A program made the position numbers and the translations under genes. Below are positions 1 to 10,265 of a stretch of 64,000 nt of DNA, in pieces (the stretch's first letter is position 1; each line of letters starts with the position of its first letter). The DNA is from Galaxea fascicularis. Taxonomy: Eukaryota; Cnidaria; Anthozoa; Scleractinia; Euphylliidae. Location: NCBI GenBank assembly GCA_948470475.1, contig OX419345.1, forward strand, positions 12,017,117-12,081,116, given 5' to 3'. A model generated the notes under the pieces. It did not search any database. It was not told where the DNA came from and saw only the letters and a program-made list of their open reading frames with translations.

Positions 1-420
1 TGAAAGGTACTTTGAGTGGCAGGTTGAAGAATTGCGAATAAGGAAGACATCATCTGTTAGAACAATCATTTATTGTCGAACAATTAAGCAATGTAGTGTG
101 ATATTTGGAATAATTAAGGGCATGCTTGGAAAGGACATATATGTTGGAACTGAAAAAGGAACAGGCAATGTGGGGTGTCACGAAAACTCAGACCCTGAAA
201 ACTCAGACCTCAGACCCCAAAAACTTAAAAAATGAATTGCTCTCCTATGGTCACGCAATGTTCATATGCAACAGCAATAGGGCGAGATATTTATCTTGTC
301 CGGTTGATCACTGGTGCATCTATCAAAGAGTGTAAGACAAATAAGGTTCAAAACAGCAGCCAAAACTGTTTCTCAAATCAGTTTTCAGACCTTTTTTCAG
401 ACCCGAAAACTCAGACATCT
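1..420. other. AT-rich sequence with short direct repeats
   Basis: No gene is recognisable. The motif GAAAACTCAGAC and close variants recur in one orientation near 182, 198 and 405, with CAGACC units between them. This suggests decayed repeat sequence. Confidence 0.4.
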
Positions 421-1188
421 TGAGATTTAAAAAAGAGATAAAACTCATATCAGTTCTCATTACCTTGATGGTCCTTTACGAACCTTCTTTGACAATAAGT
501 TAAATATGGAACGTCAAGTTTCTGCTATTTGTAAATCTGCATTTTTTCACATCCGGAATATTTCTCGGATTAGGAAGTTTTTGACCGTTAATAGTACTAA
601 GGCGTTAGTACATGCCTTCGTTACATGCAGATTAGACAACTGTAATTCTCTGCTATATGGTCTCCCGAAATATTTAGTTCATAGACTGCAACTAGCCCAG
701 AATTGTGCGGCACAGATGATTTTATGTGGTCGTAAGCATGATCACGTTACTCCTTTATTGAAGGAACTGCACTGGCTCTCCGTGGAGCAGAGGATTATTT
801 TTAAAATCTTATTATTAACTTTTGAAGCTTTATGTCCTAGTTATATTTATGTCCTAGTTATATTAGTGATTTGTTAGAAATTTATAAACCTACTAGGTCT
901 TTACCATCATCGAGTAGGAACTTGTTAGTGATTCCTCGTTAAAATCTTTTGGTGATCGCAATTTTCCTGTTTCTGCACCTAAGCTATGGAATGACATTCC
1001 TGAGACCATAAATTGTAGCGTAGATCTTAACACCTTTAAGCGGAATCTTAAAACTTATCTTTTTAAGTGTTATTTTAATGAATGATTATGTTTGATTATT
1101 ATTTTTAACTTTTTACCTTGATTGTAAAGCGCCTAAGAGCTTTTGGATAGGGCGCTATATATATAATATTATTTATTATTATTACAAC
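421..1188 (+). mobile_element. 3' end of a CR1/L2-like LINE (pseudogene)
   Basis: Reading from 506 gives the C-terminal part of a non-LTR reverse transcriptase. Typical blocks are VHAFVTCRLDNCNSLLYGLP (the region after the RT core) and TPLLKELHWLSVEQRI. The same protein continues past a stop and frameshift near 877 to about 1083, where APKLWNDIPE and TFKRNLKTYLF are the expected final blocks. The copy ends in a short ATT-rich microsatellite near 1160-1188, as CR1/L2 3' ends often do. It is 5'-truncated and has no endonuclease or catalytic RT core, so it is a dead copy. The assignment to CR1/L2 rather than another jockey-like clade is from pattern memory. Confidence 0.75.
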
Positions 1189-1189
1189 A

Positions 1190-1630
1190 AAGGGAAGTGA
1201 ATGCATCTAGGAGAAAAGAGATGTTCAGGACTGTCTTATTCTCTATTACAAGTCACTAATAATTAACCTCTTGAATACAACAGCACATGGCCAGGTGACG
1301 ACCCTCACAAATTTACAGTTCATGCTAGGATTTTCCAAATATCAAATTGCACAGGTCGTGGAAAACACGGGAGCAATTTTCTGTTTGTCAGATGTCTATA
1401 AATTTGTTGAAATTTGGGACAAAAGGCATGCAATGAAGAAACTTTCAGTTATCAATGATGTCTTCAATGATGGTGATACTGAAAGCCAGTCATCTGAAAG
1501 TACTTCAGAGGACAATGAATACAATTTTGATGAGGAGTTTCTTGATGAACGGCAGGAAATTCTTCAAGATGATGACTTCTTTGATATGATTTTTGATATT
1601 AACTTGTCACTTTCTCAGCTAGAAAGCTAG
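1190..1630 (+). pseudogene. C-terminal fragment of an unrecognised acidic protein
   Basis: Two overlapping frames read as one protein. The first holds NASRRKEMFRTVLFSITSH (about 1200-1260). After a frameshift an open stretch runs from 1271 to the stop at 1630. The second part has a globular piece around GFSKYQIAQVVENTG and a very acidic, serine-rich tail (ESQSSESTSEDNEYNFDEEF). It begins directly after the upstream LINE and converges on the minus-strand DUF6589-like relic. I do not recognise the family. It may be the end of a transposon-encoded protein or of a duplicated host gene. Confidence 0.45.
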
Positions 1631-2090
1631 ACAATGAAAATGCCTCCAGTGGTTCACAAGAAACAGGAGTGCCATCAGCAGTTTTAGCAACTGTCAACTG
1701 AAAGCAATGCACCTGAATGACCAGTTTTAAGGATTCTGTATTTAAAATGTAGCAGTTGCATGTATACTCTTTCATTTAATTTGTTTAGTGGTTTCCCTTA
1801 TAGCCATTTCTCTAGATGCAATTCAAAACTGTGTCACCCACAAAAATGGCTGCAAAGGAGACTACAAAGGAGACTGCTCATTAAAGGGATTTTTAACCCT
1901 TTTGTACCTGGCAGTGATTTTACAGATTTTCTGAGACAGGATTAGACTGTCAGTGTTGCTTGAGAGATTCATTGGGCATTATAATGGTTGATGGCATTTG
2001 CAAGAGTAAATTTGTGATACATAGTGGTCATAAATGCAGGCATATAATCATTCTTTCTTCAGAAACATAGTTTTCACCAAATATTTGAAC
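1631..2090. other. Non-coding stretch, nothing recognised
   Basis: No convincing coding frame, RNA gene or terminal repeat was seen. A short tandem AAGGAGACTACAAAGGAGACT occurs near 1855-1876. Confidence 0.4.
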
Positions 2091-2092
2091 TA

Positions 2093-3448
2093 CAGTGCAG
2101 GCCAGAATTAAGCGAACTACGCATACGCGTTCTATACGCAGCAAAAATGCGTATGCACGTCTTTTTAGACTCGTCTATATGTGCGCGTATTTGCCATTGT
2201 TATTCATCGTCGTGATTTCTCTTTGTGTGGTAATGTCAAATAAAACAAAAGAATTCACCAGGTTGCAGACAAACACAAAATTTGCATTTTGTGAAACCAG
2301 CCAGTGACAGCAATCATATTTCGAATCTTATCCGCTTCGTAAATACTGGCTCCTAACCGGTATTGAATATTCCGCGCGTGTAGTGGAAAACATAAAGATA
2401 ATAAATCGAAAACAACTCGTTCGAAAAAAGGAACTTCTCTGTCTCTAACTTGAATAGCAGTTGAAACCTCCTAGTATCTCAGTCGTCACAGAATTTCATG
2501 TTATCAAAACGTCAGCGAAAGCTATCGTATTTCAGAACACCGTCGCTCACTTCGCAGATGGTGCAGATAAGAAGTCATGAATCTTATTTCTGTTTCTTGT
2601 TTCCTGGAAATATTTTCATCCTAAAATTAAAATAACTGAACAAGACTCGCATTCAAAAACGATGGTCAACGATAATGGTGCAAGAAATTGTTAAAAAGAT
2701 GAATGTTAAGCGTGTAGATTTCGCTACAGTAATTTGCATAGTAACATGATCTCTGCAAGTGCAAGAGATGTTTATCACGGAGACCAAAATAGGTTTTGAG
2801 CCGAGTCTTTTCAAAGGGAAATCACTTTGAATCGAAATATCGGTTCTATTTGGGCTACACTCTACCTTTGAAGGCAAAATTTATTATCTGAATTATCACA
2901 ACGCACCGAGTATGGCAAGAATATTTTTTGCGACTGAAAACTGTGTGGCGTTGTCAAAGAAGAAACAAACAGTAAGTTAAATACCGTCGCCCGCGCGGTG
3001 ACAATGCAGAGTTTTTGAGGAACTCGGACCTCCTAGCTCACTATTTTATCCTCAGAAATCATCATTGCGGCAAGGAATAAATAAGAAAAACGTTTAGAAA
3101 TATAAACAAACAAGTTAAATCTCTTCAAGGTCTACGCAGTGCTCGTTTCGCAAAATACAGATCTTTATGCGCTGAACAATGCAACATGGAGTTGTTATTC
3201 TTGCCCTGAGCCGGTTCCACGATGAAGTCGGCAAGTGCCGTCATACTTTGTCAAACCCTTCTGAAAAGCTTTTCTCCGGCTATTCAAAAGAACAATGAAA
3301 TAGCAACAATACGAAAACAATAAGCTAGCTGATACATACTAATGCGTCTGACTAGACGCGCATCTGCAGATTTTTAGACGCGTATACGCATCCGCAGCAG
3401 ACGAGTTTTACGCGTATGTTTTGGTTCGCTTAATTCTGGCCTGCACTG
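2093..3448. mobile_element. Non-autonomous TIR element, 1356 bp, TA target site
   Basis: The ends are inverted copies: CAGTGCAGGCCAGAATTAAG at the left (2093) is matched by its reverse complement ending at 3448, and the match extends at least five more bases inward. TA flanks both ends (2091-2092 and 3449-3450), as in Tc1/mariner-type insertions. Subterminal sequence on both sides is rich in ACGCATACGCG-like palindromic words (2116-2150 and 3350-3420), possible transposase-binding repeats. No transposase frame exists inside, so it is a deletion derivative or MITE. The superfamily is inferred only from the TA dinucleotides. Confidence 0.8.
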
Positions 3449-3659
3449 TATATACACCAAACATGCATACAATACTGCAATTTCATATTTTCTTCAACAA
3501 TGATTAAGTTTTGCAATGTTTAATAAATAGTACTTTAATCCCTAGCTGAGGATTTTACTCAGGGCTCAGTTGTGTGACATCATCAGATACATGAAAAACA
3601 TGGTATTACATTTCCCTTCTCCCCTTCCTTGCTTTCAGTATTTTTACATTAATTACTGG

Positions 3660-6600
3660 TGATAGCACACTTTGAATGTAGCAAGATCATTTCATCTTGC
3701 TCTAATTCCCCACAAAATGTTTTTCTTGTGTTTATTTATCCATTTATACAAACTGGAGACATCTAAATTGGAAAGTCTGTCCCTTGGGAAGCTGCTGAAT
3801 TCTTTGTACAGTGTTGTAACTGCGTCCCTTCTGTTTAGTGAAGATTTTGGATTCTATGGCCCTCTTGACCAGTTCATGCAGATCCTTTTCTAGGCTTGCA
3901 GAAGAGTGTTTTCTAGATTGCAACAATCTTTTAATGCTTTCATCAAGGTTTCCCATTATCACTGATGTGGGATTCTCTGAATATATGACAGTCGCTGAAC
4001 AGCTTTCTCTGCGACATTTGGTCCCAGATTTCTAATACCCTGCTTGACGAAGTTGTTACTGTGTTCAGTGTCCTCATCAAGTGGTATGTTGCTGCCTCTT
4101 TTACCAGAGTTGTCCACGAAACGGTTCCAAATAAATCGCTTGCTATCTCTGAGGCCTTCCAAGGGGTTTGAGCGACAAGCGACATTGCGTCAAAATGTGG
4201 CGACAATTTGTTACCAAAGTACCGACAGCCGACAGAAGTTGACACGAAAGAAGCGACAATTTGCGAAAACGACAATTTCCTCCGCTGGTCAGGCGACAAA
4301 GGTATACAAAAGGATGCGACAAGACGACAAGACTACCCCCCTTGGAAGGCCTCATCTCTTGGGGACAGTAATGCATAAATTAGGAAAAAATGCTACAAAC
4401 ATTCCAGTGCATATTTCGTACTACTGGACCCATCAGCTTTGCAGTACAGCATGAAATATTTGTACTGTCTTAACTAACTCGCACCCCATCCCCTTCTTTA
4501 ATAGCAGTTAGGAAATTAAAGAAAAGAAAGCAGTCTGTTAGAAGAGAGCAGTTGTACATGTAGTTGAATACATCATCATCTGGTGTGTTATCTTGAGAAG
4601 TGGTCATAGGTGTAGATGTTGTGACTTACTGAGTGGGGTCACTGTCAATCTCAACAGGTGGGTCATGGGAAAGTTCATGACTCCTTCTGGCTTTTCCACT
4701 GTACTTAAATGGCTGTGTACAACTGAGGAATCCGCATCGAAACGTTATATCGGGAAAATATCCTTTTCCTGTTCCGTTAATACCCTGTCAATAAGCCCAT
4801 TCACTTCAGCACTTGAATTAAAGACAAATTCATCAACAACCTTCGCAGATAAAATTATTTCATGAAGACAATTAAGCTTCATTGTCTTCCTCATTTTCTT
4901 CATGTTTTCTGGGAGTTTATAGTTTGCTGGCTCACTTGACTGGTCTGTAAAACCCAACACTTTAATAAGGAAGTCCCTGTTGGCTCTCTATGATGAATGA
5001 GGATCACCTGTTACATTTCTCCTGTTAATTAGAGTGTGATCTGAGAAAAGTGTACAGGTGTCTGCATCTGACTTTCCACTGAAGTATCTGCTGTAAATTA
5101 GCTGTTTACAAAAGCATATTTGAAAATAATGATTATCACTGAAAGTCTAAAAGCACATTAACTCACTGTCAGTAGCAATCTGAGTAATTTTCAGTTAACA
5201 GCATTTTATCTGATAGAAGGAAGTCACTTTTCTTTTCCATGGAATTTCAAGACTACCGGTATTCATGACAAACATTCACCACCTGAAACTTTTAATGGTA
5301 AAAAGGAAACTAAGCAATTGCAACAATGACTTCTGAAGCACTAGACTGAGGTACCATGAGCTGATTTTACCATAACTCTTATATTTAAGATCCCTGTGTA
5401 ATTTAAACTTTACTTCATTCTACTACATACACTGAGAAGTTTCACTGTAGCATGCCAATCACCCAGTTGAAGATGAATGCCCTCTAAGCAATCTGCAAGG
5501 GTGTCACCATTTGCCACAGAAGAAAATTAATAGCATTAACTGCCCTTTCAACTGTTAACTGATTGCCGGAAAAGAGCTGACCATCAACACCACCATCAGC
5601 AGCTTTAGGAAGGTATGAATGGAACTGTTGCAGGATGGAAATGACATGGCAATGTCTTCATTGACATTCTCATTTTTGAAAACGATGCCAAGGGGAATCT
5701 GTAAGGTAAAATTGGATGTTATTTTATTTGAGAAAGTGTTAAAAGTTCACTTATTTTCATGTAATTAAGGGTGTAGTTGAGTTTCTTTCTTAAAGGCACT
5801 ACTTGATCCCTTTCCTCAGTAAAACCAATTTTTAAACCATTTATAGATAGTGGCCTGTTTATAAGACCACGAGTTGGAATAAAGTTGCCATACAGCACTG
5901 TTAGGCAACCAAATTTATAATTTAGCTATTATGGTTTGCCACAATTTTGCTGTGTAATTTTAATCAGACCAGTCACTTGAAAATAATATTTTCTTAAATG
6001 ATATGCATGGATCTTTTTACAATGTTTGAATAAGCCAGTAATTGAACTGATTAATAACAATAACTTTTAAACACTCACCTTTTTTGACTTCTGAGACATC
6101 TCATTTAGTGTACTTGTGGGGGATGTGAAGGATGCATGCATCCTTCAAAGGAGCCAAAGCATCAAAGTAGTCAACCAGAATCCGAGAGGTAAGAACAATG
6201 TAGTTTGATCTTTGACATTGCTGATCTTCAAGTGAGGGTAAGAATCGAATATTGGAGATTTCTTGGAGGTTGGACTTGGGCCCTGTGGATTTCTGATGAG
6301 CAGCAGACAAACTGTTTTCAATTATCTGATGGTTGACCCAGTGACGGTTTTGTGATTCAATTGACATAATTTTCCTTAGTTTGCACTTGGATATCGAAGT
6401 TGTCAAAGGAAATCACAAAACCTGGATGAATACACTTCTCAAATTCAAATATCTGCTTACTGATGTGAGCCAATTCTTGGTTGCAGCTGCAGGCTGTGGT
6501 GGAAGACAGATGAGTAGCATGCACAGCACACAACTTTTTTTTTCTTCTCATCTAGCAGGTGCAGTTCTGCATTTTCCTTTGAGATCCTTTCCTTTGTCTT

Positions 6601-8136
6601 TATGAGGTGGATGTTGTGGTTCTCCCCAAGTGTGTCAAGGGTCCTTAGAGTTTGCTGATTTGAGTTCGTCAGCTTCACCTTATTGAATATACATAGGCTT
6701 GCCTAATTTGCAAAAAGATAAGGTAATACTTATTAGAAACCAAACTAGCAGTTTGTTTAATATTATGGTTATTCATACATTCCAATTTTTTTCAAATGAA
6801 AAAATCTGTTGATCATTTATTTATGCAGAGCATTAATGTGGGAAGTTAATATTTTTATCATAGTATTTTACAATAAACCTTATCTATTAATACATGAGAA
6901 ATATTTATTTTTGCAAAACACTGTGCTAGTTTCCTTGAATGTAAGTGCCCACCATTTGGGAGTACTGTAGCTTCTAAAAATTGGCAAAAGATCAAGATGA
7001 AAACTTTTTCCCCACACATTTTATTAAAGAACAGAAAATAAGGAAACATCACAACTCTACCTCCACTGCCTTACTCTTGAGCAGAACTCCTATAACTGAG
7101 ACGGCGGCACTCATTCTAGAATTCCTCTTTTTCAACAAAACTGAACCTGCAAGTGCTAGGCTACCAAACCAAGTGGCACTTTTCAAACTCTTGTTTGTGG
7201 CAGATGTCAGAAGGAACGAATAGAAAACAGGAGCTCTTTCACACCACTCACTGCAAACATGTTCAAGGTCAAATTTTTCCAGGTCCTCTTTTCCTGTTTT
7301 TCGTAACAGTCACGGGTTTGTTTTGGAACAAAGGCCTGCCACCTCTTTTGAGACAAATTTCATTACCTTTTCAATGAAATGCTTTTTCGCAGGCGGGCAG
7401 TTCATTATTGCTCCAGCAATTCGTGACCAAACTCCATTAACCAATGCTTTTCCTATGTTCTCATAAGTTCCTTGAAGTTTTTTATTCACAATTTTGCTGA
7501 GATACTGAACAGAAACTTTTACCTGGTGATTCGCTGGCACCAAAGAAGAAATAGGAGTAGAAGTAAATTGAGGACAGAACTCGAGTGGGTTTATACACTG
7601 TATTGGCGAAAAGGCTACACTGGTAACCAGGGTAAAACCAGTGAGCTGTCCCTGATTATTGCTAAGAGAAGAAACACAAGTGGTAGATTTTATACAAACA
7701 TCTTCGGCCACGCTAAATTGAAGACTTTTCGAGGCCTTTGATCGGATCGTTGACGGCACTGGTAAATTTTTTATTCCAGCAGTTCTACATGTACTTTGCT
7801 CTCGACGCTCATCTCCGGCATTATACAAATGATTGGCTCTTGGCCTCCCTTAGAAAGATTCAAGAATTTCCCTCTTCAGCTCTAGAACCTTTCCAGTTAC
7901 TCGTTGAAATTTCAGCAGCCGCTTGTAACAGGCAGCTTTGCATACATAAACAACTTGCTGCTCGCATAGCAGCTGATATTGAAGTCCAACAAAGATCTGA
8001 TTATTTCCACAAAGTTACAATGTATGGGTACTATTGCCAAAAATAAATACTCTTTCTTGTGCAGCTGAAGGCGAAGAACACATGAAACACTTGGAGATTT
8101 CGTCCACAACTCTTTTTGGCGTTTCACTCGCCATAT
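3660..8136 (-). pseudogene. DUF6589-like multi-exon gene relic
   Basis: Minus-strand coding pieces in order resemble a large invertebrate protein family I know as DUF6589 proteins. The N-terminus starts at 8136 with MASETPKRVVDEISKCFMCS, a cysteine-rich domain, then a frameshift, then ACYKRLLKFQRVTGKVLELK. 7828-7310 carries a low-complexity linker and KKHFIEKVMKFVSKEVAGLC. 6678-6101 carries FVISFDNFDIQV, HWVNHQIIENS, LTSRILVDYFDALAPLKD and HIPHKYTK. About 5740-5450 carries IPLGIVFKNENVNED and EGIHLQLGDWHATVKLLS. 5105-4745 follows. 4162-3690 carries NIPLDEDTEHSNNFVKQGI, LHELVKRAIESK and LYKWINKHKKNI. Frameshifts (near 8022, 5650 and 3760), stops and an inserted TIR element show that it is broken. 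Intron positions are uncertain. The molecular function is unknown to me; family members are often multicopy, which suggests a mobile origin. Confidence 0.6.
4151..4353. mobile_element. Small TIR element inside the DUF6589-like relic
   Basis: GAGGCCTTCCAAGGGG at 4151-4166 is perfectly inverted at 4338-4353. The outer AGGCCT is palindromic and may be the target duplication, leaving TCCAAGGGG as the terminal repeat. The interior is built from about ten variants of GCGACAA in one orientation. It interrupts the coding frame of the surrounding relic. Confidence 0.7.
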
Positions 8137-8139
8137 CAT

Positions 8140-8970
8140 GCGGCTTCACGGAAATCTCACATAACCTTCACGCGAAAATTACATCACTTGCAGTTCACTG
8201 ATTTAATTGGTTGTTTGAAACACAATGGGAAAGGAATGTGGTTCGAATGTGAGCAGCCGTTCCTTTCAGGGGAGTGTTGGGTGACATCCTGAAAGACGGC
8301 TGCGAAGGAGACCATACAGTGTACTACAAGCAGCGGGTCACCATAATGGTAGGCCCTTATAAATAGTTAAGCACAACAACACAAGACCATGAAACATGAT
8401 TGCATAAATACAGTATAAGAGTTGACTGCTAATTTATGAGGTGTCCTTCATAAAGCCTCCATTATTTCATTCAGTAGAATAAAAAGTAGAATGGCATATA
8501 CAATAAATTCCAATAAATCTTAATGTTCAAGCATTAACAATACACTTCAGGAGGGTTAAGCAACAAGGACAGCAAAGGCAACAAGAATGCCACAAAACAA
8601 TATAGTTTCAATGAGCAAAAACAATGGCTCTGCATGTGCATTTACATTTTGGTATATTTTCTCTGCCATCCTGAGCCTGAAAGCAGCAACATGAAATGAC
8701 CAAATTGTATGTTTTCTCAAACTATGAGTGTGTGACGGCATAATTATTTTCTTTCTTTCCCCTTACTTTCACGCTCATTATAGTCATTCAGTCCCTCGAG
8801 AGTTGAAAAGCACTTTCCAAGTTTCTCAAAACGTTATGGTCAAGCACTGGTATATCTTTCATTAGTCTTTTTATCTTGATGAAATTTGTGTTTTTCATAT
8901 GACCGTTTTCATGATCATAACTTCATGATTGGAATTTTAGTTTCTTACTGATGTAAAATTACCGTTATTG
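8140..8970. other. Intergenic; small inverted repeat and possible minus-strand exon
   Basis: GCAGCCGTTCCTTTCAGG near 8248 and CCTGAAAGACGGCTGC near 8290 form an imperfect inverted repeat. On the minus strand 8684-8556 reads MAEKIYQNVNAHAEPL followed by a hydrophobic tail and a stop after a CAG, which could be the last exon of a small tail-anchored protein. No other gene is supported. Confidence 0.3.
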
Positions 8971-9370
8971 CTCGAATAATAGCTGTCCCCCAATTAATTG
9001 CCTCTCTTGAATAATCACCCTCGTTTGACGAAGATATTTAAAATAATCGCCTCCCTCGAATAATCACCCCCCCCCCCCCCCCCGCCCCTTCAGCTCTTGC
9101 CATTTTCTCTTAAATTCTTTCAGGGTCTGATGCTGAAGATATTGACATTAAATATTGATCAATCATCAAAACAAATTTGAAACACTTACCTGTAAACAGC
9201 CAAAATCAAATTTTGATATGATTAGTTTATAATAAAACAAAATATTTAGGGCACGACCTCCAGTGATAAATATTTGAAAGAATCGCCTCCCTCAAATAAT
9301 TGCCTTTTCTTGAATAATTGCCCCCCTTCGGTGCAAAAATAGAAATAATCGTCCATGGCTATTATTCGAG
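8971..9370. mobile_element. 400 bp TIR element (MITE)
   Basis: CTCGAATAATAGCT at 8971 is inverted at 9357-9370 (one mismatch). The words CGAATAATCACC and CCTCCCTCGAATAAT recur inside, and there is a poly-C run at about 9067-9083. There is no coding capacity. Confidence 0.65.
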
Positions 9371-9477
9371 GAAATTATCACGCGTGATACACTGGTCAGC
9401 GGATACACCAAAAGTTTCTTAGCCTCACATCGCCTCACATTGCATTATAATCATTTTTTGAAAAACCAAGATATTAC

Positions 9478-9658
9478 CAGGGCTCGAGACTAAGGGTAGC
9501 CAGCTGGCCATAGACTGGTAAAAATTCCGTTTTGGCTACATGTAGCAGGTTTTGCGCTTCACTAGCCATTTTGGCCAGTGAAAATGTTAGTACAAAACAT
9601 GTGCACTAAGCACTGGGCTAGTATTGTAGTAAGCTGAAAAGTTAGTCTCAAGCCCTGA
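9478..9658. mobile_element. 181 bp CAGGG-ended MITE, 5-bp target duplication
   Basis: CAGGGCTCGAGACTAA at the left is inverted at the right (GTTAGTCTCAAGCCCTG ending 9657). ATTAC flanks it at 9473-9477 and 9659-9663. Ends and duplication length resemble the two larger CAGGG-ended elements at 30207 and 60549. Confidence 0.65.
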
Positions 9659-9699
9659 ATTACACTTTGCAAATAACGTTTTCGTTGCCGTTGCCACTG

Positions 9700-9957
9700 T
9701 CATTGCTTAAGCTCCCTATCCCTACAGTCCAGTGAACCTGTGTAAAGCTTTTCAGTTTTCACTGAAGCAGCAGAATGCACCTGAATTTGCAACACGAGAC
9801 CGTGAAGTTCTTTGAGGAGCGAAGGAACGGTGTTTGTGCTGTTGCTGCTTCCTGAAGGACCAGGTATTGGACTACTAGTCTGCGCAGGTGTTGTGGACGC
9901 CGGATTTCTTGACCTCCTCATTGTGTTCTCGCGAGTTCCTCCAGAATTTTTATTCAT
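9700..9957 (-). CDS. Candidate first exon of a divergent gene
   Basis: A minus-strand open frame begins at an ATG at 9957 (alternative at 10017) close to the TLCD3 start. It has a Ser/Pro/Thr-rich stretch followed by a helical piece (PSLLKELHGLVLQIQVHSAA) and stops at 9700. A good donor-like CAG|GTGCAT lies within it near 9782, so the real exon may be shorter and continue leftwards, perhaps to the MAEKIYQNV exon candidate near 8684. I do not recognise the protein. It could also be a chance frame. Confidence 0.35.
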   Translation of the reverse strand: MNKNSGGTRENTMRRSRNPASTTPAQTSSPIPGPSGSSNSTNTVPSLLKELHGLVLQIQVHSAASVKTEKLYTGSLDCRDRELKQ

Positions 9958-10137
9958 CTCCTCCAATCCATTCTCGAGTAAGAGAGGAGACTGGGGATGA
10001 TACGGTAACGATCGCACGGAGAGTTCACGGAAACAACACGGTAAGTATCGCTACATCTTCGTAACTATCTTCGAGAAAAGTGGCGTGGTTCGGCGTTCGT
10101 CGCGCTTCCTGGTTAGCATAAAATATCTTGCCGTGAA
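9958..10137. promoter_or_regulatory. Possible bidirectional promoter and TLCD3 5' UTR
   Basis: This interval separates the divergent candidate start codon (9957, minus) from the TLCD3 start codon (10138, plus). It contains several CpG dinucleotides and no visible TATA box. The promoter role is inferred from position only. Confidence 0.35.
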
Positions 10138-10265
10138 ATGGACGGCTTGTATTTGTTTACCGCCGGCTTATTCTCCTTTCCTTTGTCTCATGTTCTTTCC
10201 ACGTACTTCCAAAACTTCATCTTTCCAAACTTAATCTACGTCGACAGATTTGCCATTAGTACACG
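10138..10265 (+). CDS. TLCD3: TLCD3 exon 1
   Basis: The ATG at 10138 opens MDGLYLFTAGLFSFPLSH, a likely first membrane segment, and the exon ends RFAISTR. The donor is ACACG|GTATAC and the last codon is split after two bases. The exon-end ISTR-like sequence is shared with the vertebrate family at the same junction. Confidence 0.88.

Noticed and set aside
4044..4454. 136-codon plus-strand frame
   Set aside because: Antisense to the DUF6589-like relic and the MITE inside it.
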